DNA of 29,625 nucleotides from JAQVEM01 sp964616545 (GCA_964616545.1 CAZTUA010000001.1:1-29625), one strand, 5' to 3'; positions 1 to 8,434 are shown, numbered from the stretch's first letter. Translations and numbers: made by a program. Notes: a model not told the origin generated them from the sequence alone.

Positions 1-369
1 TCATAGTGGAGATTTCTGGCGTCATGTTTCTGGATAACAAAAATTGGCTCTCTGCCCGGCGGGTTCTTTTTGCCCGCACTCGGCTCAGGTGTTTTATTAA
101 ATTTTCTTTTACTGCTGTACTCTTTAAGGTTACTTTCTGTCATGGGACAATTATATCAGGAAAAATATTTAATAAAAAAGAGGATATAGTAAAGAGATTC
201 TTAAGAAAGCCCCGGGAAGTTTACAGGAATATGCATATAGGATATCATAAAAAAATAAAAGGTAATCCATAAAGCCGCAAAGAGGATTAACAACCCGGTA
301 ACAGCAAAGAAGACTTTAAAAAAATCACTAAATACTGAGAATACTTTTAAAAAACAGGGAGCAGGAAAG
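1..369. other. Left-edge non-coding stretch
   Basis: No convincing gene is seen. An 88-codon plus-strand frame at 6-272 has no ribosome site, no recognisable domain and low-complexity content, and is judged spurious. The first ~100 bases are clearly GC-richer than the rest and carry a small stem (GCGGG / CCCGC around 59-78). On the minus strand they form an open frame running off the left edge, rich in Arg and Lys, which could be the end of a neighbouring gene or of a dispersed repeat. Bases 180-360 are AT-rich leader for the downstream methyltransferase. Confidence 0.5.
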
Positions 370-1104
370 ATGACGGGCAGAAATAAAATACACCTGATAA
401 TACTGCTTGTATCCGTAATAATCTTACTGGCAATAGTAACACTTGTTCTTGTGCGTTTACCCCGTGAAGGCGATGATGTAGATTACGGCGAAAAAAGACA
501 GGATATGGTGGAAAAGCAGATAGCAGCAAGGGGAATTGATGACAGCAGGGTCGTAGAAGTTATGAAAACTGTACCCAGGCACCAGTTTGTTAGCCGGGAG
601 CAGATGTCATCGGCATACGAGGACAGGCCTCTTCCGATAGGGGAAGGCCAGACTATTTCCCAGCCGTATATTGTTGCACTGATGACAGAAGAGCTTGAGC
701 TTAAGCCCGGCCACAGAGTGCTGGAAATAGGGACCGGTTCGGGATACCAGGCTGCAATACTGGCAGAGATAACCGAAGAGGTCTACACGGTTGAAATTAT
801 AACCCCGCTCTATGAGACTGCAAAAGAGCGGCTGAACCGGATGTATCCCGGAGTAAAAGTCTCAAACCATGACGGCTATTATGGATGGGAAGAACATGCA
901 CCCTTTGACAGGATAATAGTTACCGCTGCTCCAGACCATATACCCCGGCCGCTTATAGACCAGCTTGTTGACGGGGGCATTATGGTAATCCCTGTTGGTC
1001 CTCCCGGATGGAACCAGGTGCTGTGGAAAGTAACAAAGGCAGGGAATGAGGTAAAGACCGAAAGAATCTGCGATGTTGTGTTTGTTCCGCTTGTATCCGA
1101 TTAA
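370..1104 (+). CDS. pcm: Protein-L-isoaspartate O-methyltransferase, membrane-anchored
   Basis: Seen: a hydrophobic segment at residues 7-28 follows a short basic start. A full PCMT domain follows, with the family motif GQTISQPYIVA (93-103), SAM-binding motif I EIGTGSGYQA (119-128) and a late IPVG segment. Family knowledge: the enzyme methylates L-isoaspartyl residues with S-adenosylmethionine so that damaged Asp/Asn sites can revert to normal peptide bonds. The catalytic part has the usual length of about 200 residues, so the extra N-terminus is an added anchor. The ATG at 370 is preceded by GGGAGCAGGAAAG, an adequate ribosome site. Inference: the enzyme is membrane-tethered. The charges (R4, K6) would put the N-terminus inside and the catalytic domain outside, which is odd for a SAM-dependent enzyme. 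It converges with the SpeE-like gene 30 bases away. Confidence 0.92.
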   Translation: MTGRNKIHLIILLVSVIILLAIVTLVLVRLPREGDDVDYGEKRQDMVEKQIAARGIDDSRVVEVMKTVPRHQFVSREQMSSAYEDRPLPIGEGQTISQPYIVALMTEELELKPGHRVLEIGTGSGYQAAILAEITEEVYTVEIITPLYETAKERLNRMYPGVKVSNHDGYYGWEEHAPFDRIIVTAAPDHIPRPLIDQLVDGGIMVIPVGPPGWNQVLWKVTKAGNEVKTERICDVVFVPLVSD

Positions 1105-1129
1105 AAAGCCTGGTATAAGGTGCGGCTTT
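1103..1129. terminator. Possible bidirectional terminator between convergent genes
   Basis: AAAGCC (1105-1110) and GGCTTT (1124-1129) form a 6-bp stem with a 13-base loop, directly after the pcm stop codon. On the minus strand the stem is followed by a run of five T, so it best fits termination of the SpeE-like transcript. On the plus strand the T-run is short. Confidence 0.45.
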
Positions 1130-1134
1130 ACGGC

Positions 1135-3504
1135 TTAAAATAATTTCTTATATATAAAAGCGGCCGTCATGTAAAATAAAAGGGATAACCCCAGAACCGC
1201 GAGAAATCCTAAATGTATAGAAATTATAACTGCAGTAATGGAACTTACAACAGAGGCACATCCGTTTATTGCCCAGAGCCAGGGTACTATCTGGCTGTTT
1301 ACTTCTTTTGCCTTTGCAATTCCTGCCGGAAATGGTATTCCCATCAGAAATCCTGCCGGTGCAATCAGGGCAATCGTTATTAAAAACCTCAGCCACAGAG
1401 GTCTTGCAAGCAAAAGGTTGCCGTAAAACATGAAAGCCAGCATAAAAAACGTTATGTATGTTATCAGTGCCAGCACCACCCACATAAGATTTACTTTCCG
1501 GTAACCTGTATAGAAACTACCCAGCCCCGCAAAAAGCATCAGTCCAAAGAGTATTATTGCCACAGAATATGAAGGTTTTCCCAGCACGAGTATGAATTTC
1601 TGCATGAGCGGCAGCTCTATAAAAAAGTATCCCATTCCCAGGCAGAGGAAGTATATGAGGTAGCCGTAGTCTTTCTTTATTTTTATGGCGCCTCCCGCGG
1701 TTTTTACCGGCAGTATGATGAGAAACACCGAAAGCAGCAGCGAAATCACAAGAGCTGCAACAAGAATAAGGTATCCGCCGCCCCCGAAAGGCTGGGTGGA
1801 TTTTCCAAAGTACTTTATAATATCCGGAATCTGGGAGGTCTTAAAAAAGTTATGGAAATAGGGTCTGTTGTCAGTGGCCGGCTCAATATTGAAATAATAA
1901 TCCCGGTAGAATTTTTCCCTGGCGGCATCATCTCCTTCAATTATCAGGCTAAAAAACCTGTAAAAGTAAGGTTCCTCGAGCCGGTTGTATCTGTTGGCCT
2001 CTCTCTCTTCCATGCCGCTGTAATATACGAGATCATAGTTTAGATTCTCCACCCGTTTTTTAAGCTCATTTATCTCCTGAGGGCTAAAATCAGAATTCTT
2101 GTAAAGTGTCGTAACCGTTGACCATGAGCGGTAGGCAAATATACTGGAGGATATATTCCCATCTGATGCATCCACCAGCGTGGAAATGATTTTTAGATTT
2201 TCGCTCGGGGGCGTCTGCGCCCATCTGGTAACTGCAAGCATGCCGTCCACGGAGAGGAGCCCCATAATTTCTGATATGCTCTCCCTGCTGTATATATAAT
2301 TTTCATTGAGACTGTACGCTCCCGAGGAGACCGGGTGAAAACTATCGGAAAGGCTTAAAATAATAAGATCAAAATTCTTACCGGTAGTAAGGGTAAAATT
2401 GCGGATGCAGCTTTTTTCCACCCTGACCCGGGAGTCGCTATATATCCTGCCGCTGTAGGCAGAAAGCCTGCCTTCAAGCAGCCCTGCCACAAGGTCATTA
2501 TTCTGAACCACGTATATACTGGAGTCTCCGTAATAGAGGGAGCACAGAACATCCAGGCCTCCGCCTGGCTCTATTATAAGGATATTGCTGTATTTTCCCT
2601 CTTCCATAAAAACAGACTGGGGGAGATATTCCATAAAATTAAGGTCACCGTCTTCTGCGCGGGTAACCGGGGTAAGGTTACCGCCGTCAATTGTAAGACC
2701 CAGCTGCTCCGGCGGCACATTGCTATAGGAAAGACTCAGACCCGGGGCGGATTTTATGCTGCTGCTTTCCACAATATCTACCCTTGTGCTGGAATCCTCC
2801 CCGGTATATATAAGGCGGGAGTCCGGATAACGCATCACCGATTCAAGGCTCTTATAGGGAGACATATTTATATCCCACAACCCGGGCAAAAAAGCAATAA
2901 AGGAGATAACCGATACAATAAATAATATTCCCGCTGCGGCAAATCTTTTTATATGCTTTCTGTCGAGCAGTAAAAACATTGAAAGAATACCCAGGAATGA
3001 GGACAGGACAATAACTCCGCGCTGCTGGATAGCCGGGACCAGGATTAAAAATGCCACCGCACCCAGGCTCGAGCCGATAAGATTAAAAAAGTAGGTAACC
3101 TGCGGCTTCTGCTTCCCGTGGAAAACGTATGCTATAAAACAGCCGCCGAAAAAAAATGGAAGTATCAGGAAAAGGTAATATATAAAAAGATAAAAAAGCT
3201 GGCGCGCTTCCCAGGCAATTTTAAACGAATCAAATGGAATAATGTTTACCGCAAGGAAGCTCACCACAACTGATATGGAAAAACCCAGGGAGAATATAAG
3301 GTAGAGCAGCCTTTCGGTCTTTATATACCTGATAAAAAAGGGCAGAAAGCTTCCGCTGATGCCAAAGCCCAGCAGGGCAATGCTTACAATCAGGAACGCA
3401 AAATGGTAAAAATCGGAAACGGAGAGTATCCTCAACAGGCTGACCTGGTAGATAAATAACGCAAATGATATTAAAAATAGCGAGATATTAATTTTTATTT
3501 TCAT
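1135..3504 (-). CDS. Membrane-embedded spermidine-synthase-like protein
   Basis: A 789-residue three-part protein: about six membrane helices (1-210), a Rossmann methyltransferase-type domain of the SpeE superfamily (about 215-530), and about seven more helices (565-789). Family knowledge: such fused proteins are widespread in bacteria, but their substrate is not established. In the soluble domain the glycine motif IIEPGGGLDV is present. The acidic residue expected at the end of strand 2 is replaced (VVQNN), and the position of the SpeE catalytic acid reads LSLSDSF rather than an Asp-rich loop. It is therefore probably not a true aminopropyltransferase. It lies 16 bases downstream of the CapA-like gene on the same strand with AGGT ahead of the ATG, so the two are likely co-transcribed. 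Product name is confident; function is unknown. Confidence 0.8.
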   Translation of the reverse strand: MKIKINISLFLISFALFIYQVSLLRILSVSDFYHFAFLIVSIALLGFGISGSFLPFFIRYIKTERLLYLIFSLGFSISVVVSFLAVNIIPFDSFKIAWEARQLFYLFIYYLFLILPFFFGGCFIAYVFHGKQKPQVTYFFNLIGSSLGAVAFLILVPAIQQRGVIVLSSFLGILSMFLLLDRKHIKRFAAAGILFIVSVISFIAFLPGLWDINMSPYKSLESVMRYPDSRLIYTGEDSSTRVDIVESSSIKSAPGLSLSYSNVPPEQLGLTIDGGNLTPVTRAEDGDLNFMEYLPQSVFMEEGKYSNILIIEPGGGLDVLCSLYYGDSSIYVVQNNDLVAGLLEGRLSAYSGRIYSDSRVRVEKSCIRNFTLTTGKNFDLIILSLSDSFHPVSSGAYSLNENYIYSRESISEIMGLLSVDGMLAVTRWAQTPPSENLKIISTLVDASDGNISSSIFAYRSWSTVTTLYKNSDFSPQEINELKKRVENLNYDLVYYSGMEEREANRYNRLEEPYFYRFFSLIIEGDDAAREKFYRDYYFNIEPATDNRPYFHNFFKTSQIPDIIKYFGKSTQPFGGGGYLILVAALVISLLLSVFLIILPVKTAGGAIKIKKDYGYLIYFLCLGMGYFFIELPLMQKFILVLGKPSYSVAIILFGLMLFAGLGSFYTGYRKVNLMWVVLALITYITFFMLAFMFYGNLLLARPLWLRFLITIALIAPAGFLMGIPFPAGIAKAKEVNSQIVPWLWAINGCASVVSSITAVIISIHLGFLAVLGLSLLFYMTAAFIYKKLF

Positions 3505-3520
3505 AAAAGATACCTGATTA

Positions 3521-5308
3521 TTACATAGGCAAATCTTCTATTATGCTGCCGCCAAAAATAGATTCCAGAAGTTTTTCTCTTTCTTCCTTCGTTGTGGGCC
3601 TCGGCTGGCTGAAGTTATCAAGCATGGTTGTTTGAAGGATTGTATTTATATGCCTTCCATTGTAGAAAATATGTTTTGGGATTATACCGGGATTATTCCC
3701 CAGAATGGCGCGCTGCTGGGCAAAAAAAAGGTTTCCAAGCCCATAATTTATAAAACCTTTTCCCCTGAATTCAACCCCCATCGGATGGTGGGACTGGCTG
3801 CCGCTTACAATATCCGCTCCAGCATCTATTATCCTCCGGAAATCTTCCTCCTGGGTTTCCGTGGGATAGTAATTATAGGTTTCTTCGTACTGGAATGTAA
3901 AGATTACAATATAGCCCTGTCTTTTTAAATCCTTTATCAATTCTTCAAACTTTTGCATATCCTCTTCTTTCTGGACTTCATCCCACATGTTGATTCTTGC
4001 AGAACCCGGCGTATTTTCGGTTGCCCAGTTATATGAAGGCCCGTAAGTATTTGCGCCAAGAAATGCTATCTTGTTTCCGCCTGTATCAAAAGTGGCGGGA
4101 TCGTAGCATTCTTCTATGTTCCTGCCGCCCCCGAAATACGGCCAGCCTTCCTCATCGTACATATCAAGTGTATAATGCATCCAATCATTGCCATAATCAT
4201 TCATATGGTTTCCGGTGAGCTCTATTACATCTGTTCCAACATACCTTAGAAGTTCAATGTATTCAGGGCTGCTGCAGAAAACAATGTCCTTTTCCCTTGC
4301 ACCCGTGCACCCTTCCACAAATGGTATTTCATTGCTTATATGCGTTATATCTGCATCCCTTAAGGTATCCGCTATCTTTTCGGCAGGAGAAAGGACACCG
4401 TGAACGTCTATCCATTTTCTTATCTGCCTTGCCATTGCGGTAACGCCTGTCATATTGACGGTTGTAAGTTTTTCTATATTCCTGTTTGTTAAAAGGTTTC
4501 TCTCAAGGCTTTTTTTAAGCTCTGATAAAGAACTTCCCTCATTCTCACCGCTCAGGCCGATTCCAAGCGTGAGAGGATAATCTATAATGTCCAGTTCCTT
4601 ATTAAATACGGAATCTCCATCCACATTCAGAACTTTATATTTTGTTTCTATGTCTTCAAAAGGTATTATTGAAAAATATCCTTCATTCTCCCATAAAAGC
4701 CGGGGGAGTTCATTCTTTTCAACTATCTTGATACCGGTCCCTGCCGGCTCGCCGAGTATTTTTTTAAGGGCTCTGAAAACTTCTGCGGTTAAAGCAAGGG
4801 TGATTTCCGTTTCGCCACTGGAAATGTAATCAAGGCTGTCTGCTTCACCGCCCCAGAAATTTAAAAAATCATCCCACAGTATTTCATCACAGACAGTAAA
4901 AAATGAGGTGACCGGTGCCAGTATCCAGTAGATATCCGGTTCACCGGCAGATGATATCAATTCAACCTTTAATTGAGCTTCATCTCTGGCTGCTTCCTCC
5001 ACTCCGGGATAGGTTACTCGCGCCTGCCGCATGATTGCAGTGTTTATATTCTGCGGGACAGTTTCATCAATAAAGATTTTAACGACAGTTTTTTCTGCCG
5101 GAGGCTCAGCTATCACTTCTTCTCCAGCCTCTTCTGCGGCTTCCTCCACGACAGTTTCAATGCCGGTATCCCGGTCTGTTCCTTTTAACAGATTGCCGAG
5201 TGCCCGGCAGGAAGAAAGAGCAAGCAAAAGGCAGGCAATTATATAGATAATTAAAGCCCGGAAAAGGTATCTTTTTTTACTTACTCTTTTCATTTTGATT
5301 TTATGCAT
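3521..5308 (-). CDS. CapA-family metallophosphatase-like lipoprotein
   Basis: Seen: a basic start, hydrophobic segment and lipobox LSSC give a predicted lipid-anchored Cys34. A Glu/Ala-rich acidic linker (about 50-72) follows, then an N-terminal region (about 75-280) of unassigned fold, then a CapA/PGA-cap domain (about 285-560) with SNE (325-327), TGNHMND (365-371) and SQSHHPMG (504-511). These His/Asn/Glu residues match the metal-binding set of the calcineurin-like CapA family. The first motif of classical CapA (a GD pair) is replaced by TGVTAMAR. Family knowledge: CapA proteins take part in poly-gamma-glutamate or capsule handling; the exact reaction is uncertain. Inference: an envelope lipoprotein of a CapA subfamily, first gene of an operon with the SpeE-like membrane protein. 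The ribosome site for the ATG at 5308 is weak; a second in-frame ATG lies five codons in. Confidence 0.8.
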   Translation of the reverse strand: MHKIKMKRVSKKRYLFRALIIYIIACLLLALSSCRALGNLLKGTDRDTGIETVVEEAAEEAGEEVIAEPPAEKTVVKIFIDETVPQNINTAIMRQARVTYPGVEEAARDEAQLKVELISSAGEPDIYWILAPVTSFFTVCDEILWDDFLNFWGGEADSLDYISSGETEITLALTAEVFRALKKILGEPAGTGIKIVEKNELPRLLWENEGYFSIIPFEDIETKYKVLNVDGDSVFNKELDIIDYPLTLGIGLSGENEGSSLSELKKSLERNLLTNRNIEKLTTVNMTGVTAMARQIRKWIDVHGVLSPAEKIADTLRDADITHISNEIPFVEGCTGAREKDIVFCSSPEYIELLRYVGTDVIELTGNHMNDYGNDWMHYTLDMYDEEGWPYFGGGRNIEECYDPATFDTGGNKIAFLGANTYGPSYNWATENTPGSARINMWDEVQKEEDMQKFEELIKDLKRQGYIVIFTFQYEETYNYYPTETQEEDFRRIIDAGADIVSGSQSHHPMGVEFRGKGFINYGLGNLFFAQQRAILGNNPGIIPKHIFYNGRHINTILQTTMLDNFSQPRPTTKEEREKLLESIFGGSIIEDLPM

Positions 5309-5495
5309 CTATTTATTTACCGGCTGCCGTCCGCTTCCGTCAGTTTTTATTTTATAGATTCCCCAATTGTAATCATGGATGACTCTATTTTATAAAAAAA
5401 GGCTGAAAAAAGCTAAAAACACCAGATAGGCCTTTAAGAGAAAGAGAACCTTTTAGATTAAGTATCTTAATATACAGTGTCGGGATCTAAAATGA

Positions 5496-5524
5496 TTTCA
5501 GTATTTCCTTTCCGGTACTATAAT
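5496..5524 (+). promoter_or_regulatory. Promoter of mscL
   Basis: A perfect -10 box TATAAT lies at 5519-5524, with a poor -35 (TTTCAG, 5496-5501) at 17 bases. It is placed about 40 bases before the mscL start. Confidence 0.5.
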
Positions 5525-5565
5525 TAATAATATAAAAATATTTTAATTAAGAAAGGTTGATTAAA

Positions 5566-6012
5566 ATGTGGAAAGACTTTAAGGAATTCATAATGAAGGG
5601 CAATGCGGTAAGCATGGCCGTGGGCATAGTTATAGGCATGGCGTTTGGTGCCATCATAAATTCACTGGTAAGTGATATTATAATGCCTCCGATAGGTCTG
5701 CTGCTGGGAAATGTTGACTTTGCCAATCTCTTTGCGGTGCTGAAGGAAGGAGCAACATCGGCACCATACTTATCTCTTGAGGCAGCACGGGAAGCAGGAG
5801 CGGTTACACTGAACTATGGTGTATTTATAAACACTATCATAAGTTTTATAATAATTGCTATTGTCCTCTTCTTTATCATAAGAGCCGTTAACAGAATGGA
5901 AAAGAAAGAGGAAGAAAAACCTTCTACAAAAGAATGCCCTTTCTGCTTTACGTCTATTGATATCAAAGCAACACGTTGTCCGAACTGCACTTCAGAGCTG
6001 GAAGTTAAGTAA
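5566..6012 (+). CDS. mscL: Large-conductance mechanosensitive channel MscL
   Basis: Seen: the N-terminal amphipathic helix and first membrane helix with MKGNAVSMAVG and the pore-lining GIVIGMAFGAIINSL stretch, a periplasmic loop, a second helix (about residues 85-110), then a charged linker and a C-terminal zinc ribbon with Cys124, 127, 138 and 141 (CPFC / CPNC). Family knowledge: MscL forms a homopentameric channel that opens at near-lytic membrane tension to release solutes during osmotic downshock. The zinc ribbon is found in many MscL from anaerobic bacteria in place of the usual C-terminal helical bundle. The start is the ATG at 5566, nine bases after GAAAGG. A TTG nine bases upstream is in frame but abuts that ribosome site and was rejected. 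Length is 148 residues, normal for the family. Confidence 0.95.
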   Translation: MWKDFKEFIMKGNAVSMAVGIVIGMAFGAIINSLVSDIIMPPIGLLLGNVDFANLFAVLKEGATSAPYLSLEAAREAGAVTLNYGVFINTIISFIIIAIVLFFIIRAVNRMEKKEEEKPSTKECPFCFTSIDIKATRCPNCTSELEVK

Positions 6013-6072
6013 TATTAAGAGGCCGGGTAGAAACAAAAATAATATTTTAGCTTATGCAACAATAAAGGGCTT

Positions 6073-6561
6073 TTAAGCCAGGGATTTTACTATATCTTCT
6101 GCAAATTTTTTTATATTTTCATGATTTATCTTTGATATGGAATCTGTAGTTTTTTCCACTTTTTGTATTATGCCTCTATATATCGGGTTCATTTTATCCA
6201 GGATAAGCTCATAGCCAAAATAACCTTTTGCAGATGCTTTTTTAAAAAGTTCCTCCGGGAACCCTTTTTCCATTTCCTTTTCCCATTCTTCTTCAGCCCC
6301 GCACATAAAAAGAGCAGTTTTCTTATTTAGAAGCGTATCAAGATTGCTTTCTGCAAACTTTCTTACGTTAGCGTTCATTTGCCCCATCAAAAAGGAGCCG
6401 CCAACAGCAATAAGATCATAATCTTTAGTGCTTACTCTTTTATTCTTTTTAAGATTTAAAAGTTCAACCTCATAGTTCTTTTCCTTTAGTATTCCTGAAA
6501 GTATACCGGCACATTTTTCTGTGGTTCCATATCTTGTTCCGTACGCAATAAGGATTTTCAT
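6073..6561 (-). CDS. Flavodoxin-domain protein (HemG/flavodoxin-5-like)
   Basis: A 162-residue protein starting MKILIAYGTRYGTTEKCA, the FMN phosphate-binding loop of flavodoxins. It continues with AVGGSFLMGQMN, the second flavin contact, and an NKKTALFMCG strand typical of the flavodoxin_5 family that includes menaquinone-dependent protoporphyrinogen oxidase HemG. No haem-biosynthesis gene is nearby, so a general electron-transfer or FMN-reductase role is as likely. It ends convergently with mscL; a GGCTT/AAGCC palindrome (6068-6079) overlaps its stop codon. Upstream the DNA is extremely AT-rich with several TATAAT-like strings, and GAGAG precedes the ATG. Confidence 0.82.
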   Translation of the reverse strand: MKILIAYGTRYGTTEKCAGILSGILKEKNYEVELLNLKKNKRVSTKDYDLIAVGGSFLMGQMNANVRKFAESNLDTLLNKKTALFMCGAEEEWEKEMEKGFPEELFKKASAKGYFGYELILDKMNPIYRGIIQKVEKTTDSISKINHENIKKFAEDIVKSLA

Positions 6562-6676
6562 ATATATATCTCTCTTTCTGTTTTTTATTACACAATTATA
6601 ATAATATATATTATAAATAATTTAAATTAATTGCTATTCCCGGTGAGGCTTCCGGAATCTTTATTCTAATCCTGAT

Positions 6677-6726
6677 TTCCTGCCTGAATCTTTTATTACC
6701 AACCTGTGATAAAATACAGGCAGGAA
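6677..6726. repeat. 10-bp perfect inverted repeat around a promoter
   Basis: TTCCTGCCTG at 6677-6686 is exactly mirrored by CAGGCAGGAA at 6717-6726. An inner pair TTTTAT (6691-6696) / ATAAAA (6709-6714) lies between them. The two arms bracket the predicted extended -10 of the downstream gene, so this may be a regulator-binding site pair or, if transcribed from upstream, an RNA hairpin. Confidence 0.6.
6707..6715 (+). promoter_or_regulatory. Extended -10 promoter of the coiled-coil/msrA unit
   Basis: TGATAAAAT fits an extended -10 (TG, one base, TAAAAT). No good -35 is seen 17 bases upstream. Transcription would start near 6721, within the right arm of the inverted repeat. Confidence 0.4.
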
Positions 6727-6758
6727 TTAATATCTTTTATTAAAGGAGATAAATTCAT

Positions 6759-6968
6759 ATGGACATCAAAGGATTAAAAGACCAGGTTGCTAAATGGGAA
6801 AAACAGGTAAAAGACTTAAAGGCAAAAGCTGAAAAAGAAGCAGGCTCGGCAAAGGCAAAGATTGAAGCACAGATAAAAGAGCTGCAATCTAAAATTGATG
6901 ATGCAAAAGCCAGATTAGAAAAGCTTTCAGGCAAGGGCAAGGATATTTTAGGTAAATTTAAGAGATAA
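6759..6968 (+). CDS. Small charged coiled-coil protein
   Basis: 69 residues, almost entirely Lys/Glu/Ala/Leu in heptad-like spacing (LKDQVAKWEKQVKDLKAKAE, then further helices), with a short Gly/Lys-rich tail. No signal peptide, cysteine or known domain is visible. The start is well supported: TAAAGGAGAT ends about eight bases before the ATG. It lies 39 bases upstream of msrA on the same strand with no terminator between, so the two are probably co-transcribed. The composition resembles small stress-type or membrane-associated helical proteins, but no function can be assigned. A long minus-strand frame over the same DNA is its shadow. Confidence 0.75.
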   Translation: MDIKGLKDQVAKWEKQVKDLKAKAEKEAGSAKAKIEAQIKELQSKIDDAKARLEKLSGKGKDILGKFKR

Positions 6969-7007
6969 TAACAGGCGGTAGAGATCATATACATAAAAAG
7001 AATTTTA

Positions 7008-7658
7008 ATGCTTGCGTGCATTATGACAGTGTTCATAGCAACATTATCCATTAGTGCAGGGTGCAGCAATATGCAGACAGATAAGAAATCTGAAACAACT
7101 ATCCCGATTGAAGATGAGTATAACAATAATTATGAGGAAGCAGTGGTAGGCGGTGGGTGTTTCTGGGGTATCGAGGCAATATTTGAAAAGCTAAAAGGAG
7201 TAAAAAATGTTGAATCCGGCTATGCTGGAGGAACGGTTGAAAATCCCACTTATGAGCAGGTCTGTTCCGGGAATACCGGACACGCTGAAGTTGTAAGGAT
7301 TACTTACGACCCCGGGATAATAAGCTACAGGCAGCTACTTGAAGTATTTTTTAACATTCACGACCCGACGACCCCGGACAGCCAGGGAAACGATGTGGGG
7401 TCGCAGTACCGTTCCATTATATTATTTGAGAGTCCGGAGCAGGAGCTAACTGCAAGAGAATTGATAGAAGAACTTGAAGAAAAGGAGGCTTACAGCAGCC
7501 CTATTGTTACAGAAGTTAAGCCCCTTGAAATTTTTTACCCGGCAGAGGATTACCATCAGGATTACTATAACTGCAATGAGAGTAAGTCATACTGTCAGCT
7601 CGTAATATCTCCAAAAATTGAGAAAATGCGCGCCGGGTTCGGAGAACTTTTGAAATAG
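7008..7658 (+). CDS. msrA: Peptide methionine sulfoxide reductase MsrA, exported
   Basis: Seen: a hydrophobic export segment ending in SAGC (Cys19, imperfect lipobox), a short linker, then a complete MsrA domain with GGGCFWG (catalytic Cys51), the SGYAGG loop, and a late Cys pair region (YYNCNESKSYCQL) that can supply the recycling cysteine. Family knowledge: MsrA reduces methionine-S-sulfoxide in proteins and is recycled by thioredoxin-like donors. Inference: it acts outside the membrane, so an exported electron donor is needed. The ATG at 7008 is poorly placed: no ribosome site and no basic residues before the hydrophobic segment. In-frame codons upstream (ATA at 6987, then Tyr-Ile-Lys-Arg-Ile-Leu) would supply a normal basic signal start behind GGTAGAG, so the true start may be a non-standard ATA/ATC. 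Confidence 0.9.
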   Translation: MLACIMTVFIATLSISAGCSNMQTDKKSETTIPIEDEYNNNYEEAVVGGGCFWGIEAIFEKLKGVKNVESGYAGGTVENPTYEQVCSGNTGHAEVVRITYDPGIISYRQLLEVFFNIHDPTTPDSQGNDVGSQYRSIILFESPEQELTARELIEELEEKEAYSSPIVTEVKPLEIFYPAEDYHQDYYNCNESKSYCQLVISPKIEKMRAGFGELLK

Positions 7659-7792
7659 TATTTCTTTCCTTTATTTTTAGCAGGTCAGTTGCAGATCAAA
7701 GGCAATCTAATACCGATAATGATTTTAACCTATTAAATATTAACATTTAATTTTGTTACATCAGGGAATATATAGTGCAATCTAATATTACT

Positions 7793-7800
7793 GGTATAAT
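7793..7800 (+). promoter_or_regulatory. Extended -10 promoter (TGG-TATAAT)
   Basis: The -10 TATAAT at 7795-7800 is preceded by TG one base upstream, the extended -10 signature; no -35 is recognisable. It would give the downstream membrane-protein gene a leader of about 80 bases. Confidence 0.5.
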
Positions 7801-7888
7801 TTTATTAAATTGATTGTTTTCTAAATTGAGAAGAACTTATTAAACCCGGTTTGAGTGTCAGATATATCCTGAAGGAAATTATTAAAAA

Positions 7889-8434
7889 ATGATATATCAA
7901 AAAGTAGAGAGAAAAAAGTTACTGATATGGGAAATGACCGGAATATTATTTATAATAATCCTGGGTTCAGCATTTCACTTTGTTTTTGAAATGAGTGGCA
8001 GTTTAAGGGTAGTGGCACTGATTGGCGCAGTGAATGAAAGTGTCTGGGAGCATCTAAAAATAGGCTTTTGGCCTGCTTTTATCTGGGCATTGATTGAATT
8101 TTTTTCTTTTGGAAAAAAGACAAAGAATTTCCTGGTAGCAAAGGGTGTATCGTTTACATTATTAAGTCTTCTGATAACAGGAATATATTATGGCTCCGAG
8201 GCTATTGGAATTGAAGGATTTATAATACATGCAATTAATTTCACTGTTTCAATTGTTATTGCCCAGATAGTCAGTTATAGAATTATACTTGTGCAGAAAT
8301 ATTATAAGATATTAAATGCCGCAGGTATTTTGCTTATAGTTATTAATCTTATGGCTTTTAGCCTCTTAACCTATTTTCCTTTTAATTGGCAAGTTTTTAA
8401 AGACCCGATTACCGGGGGTTATGGAATATTCTGA
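7889..8434 (+). CDS. DUF6512-like integral membrane protein
   Basis: 181 residues with about five hydrophobic segments: 14-33, 58-73, 84-103, 111-131 and 143-165. A conserved-looking block GAVNESVWEHLKIGFWPA lies between the first two. The NESVWEHLK block recalls a family of small Firmicutes-type membrane proteins that I associate with DUF6512; this is from memory and unverified. No catalytic motif is evident. AAGGAA lies about 12 bases before the ATG. It stands alone between msrA and a non-coding gap. Function unknown. Confidence 0.7.
   Translation: MIYQKVERKKLLIWEMTGILFIIILGSAFHFVFEMSGSLRVVALIGAVNESVWEHLKIGFWPAFIWALIEFFSFGKKTKNFLVAKGVSFTLLSLLITGIYYGSEAIGIEGFIIHAINFTVSIVIAQIVSYRIILVQKYYKILNAAGILLIVINLMAFSLLTYFPFNWQVFKDPITGGYGIF

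Noticed and set aside
6..272. 88-codon plus-strand frame at the left edge
   Set aside because: No ribosome site, no domain, and residue content typical of non-coding AT-rich DNA.
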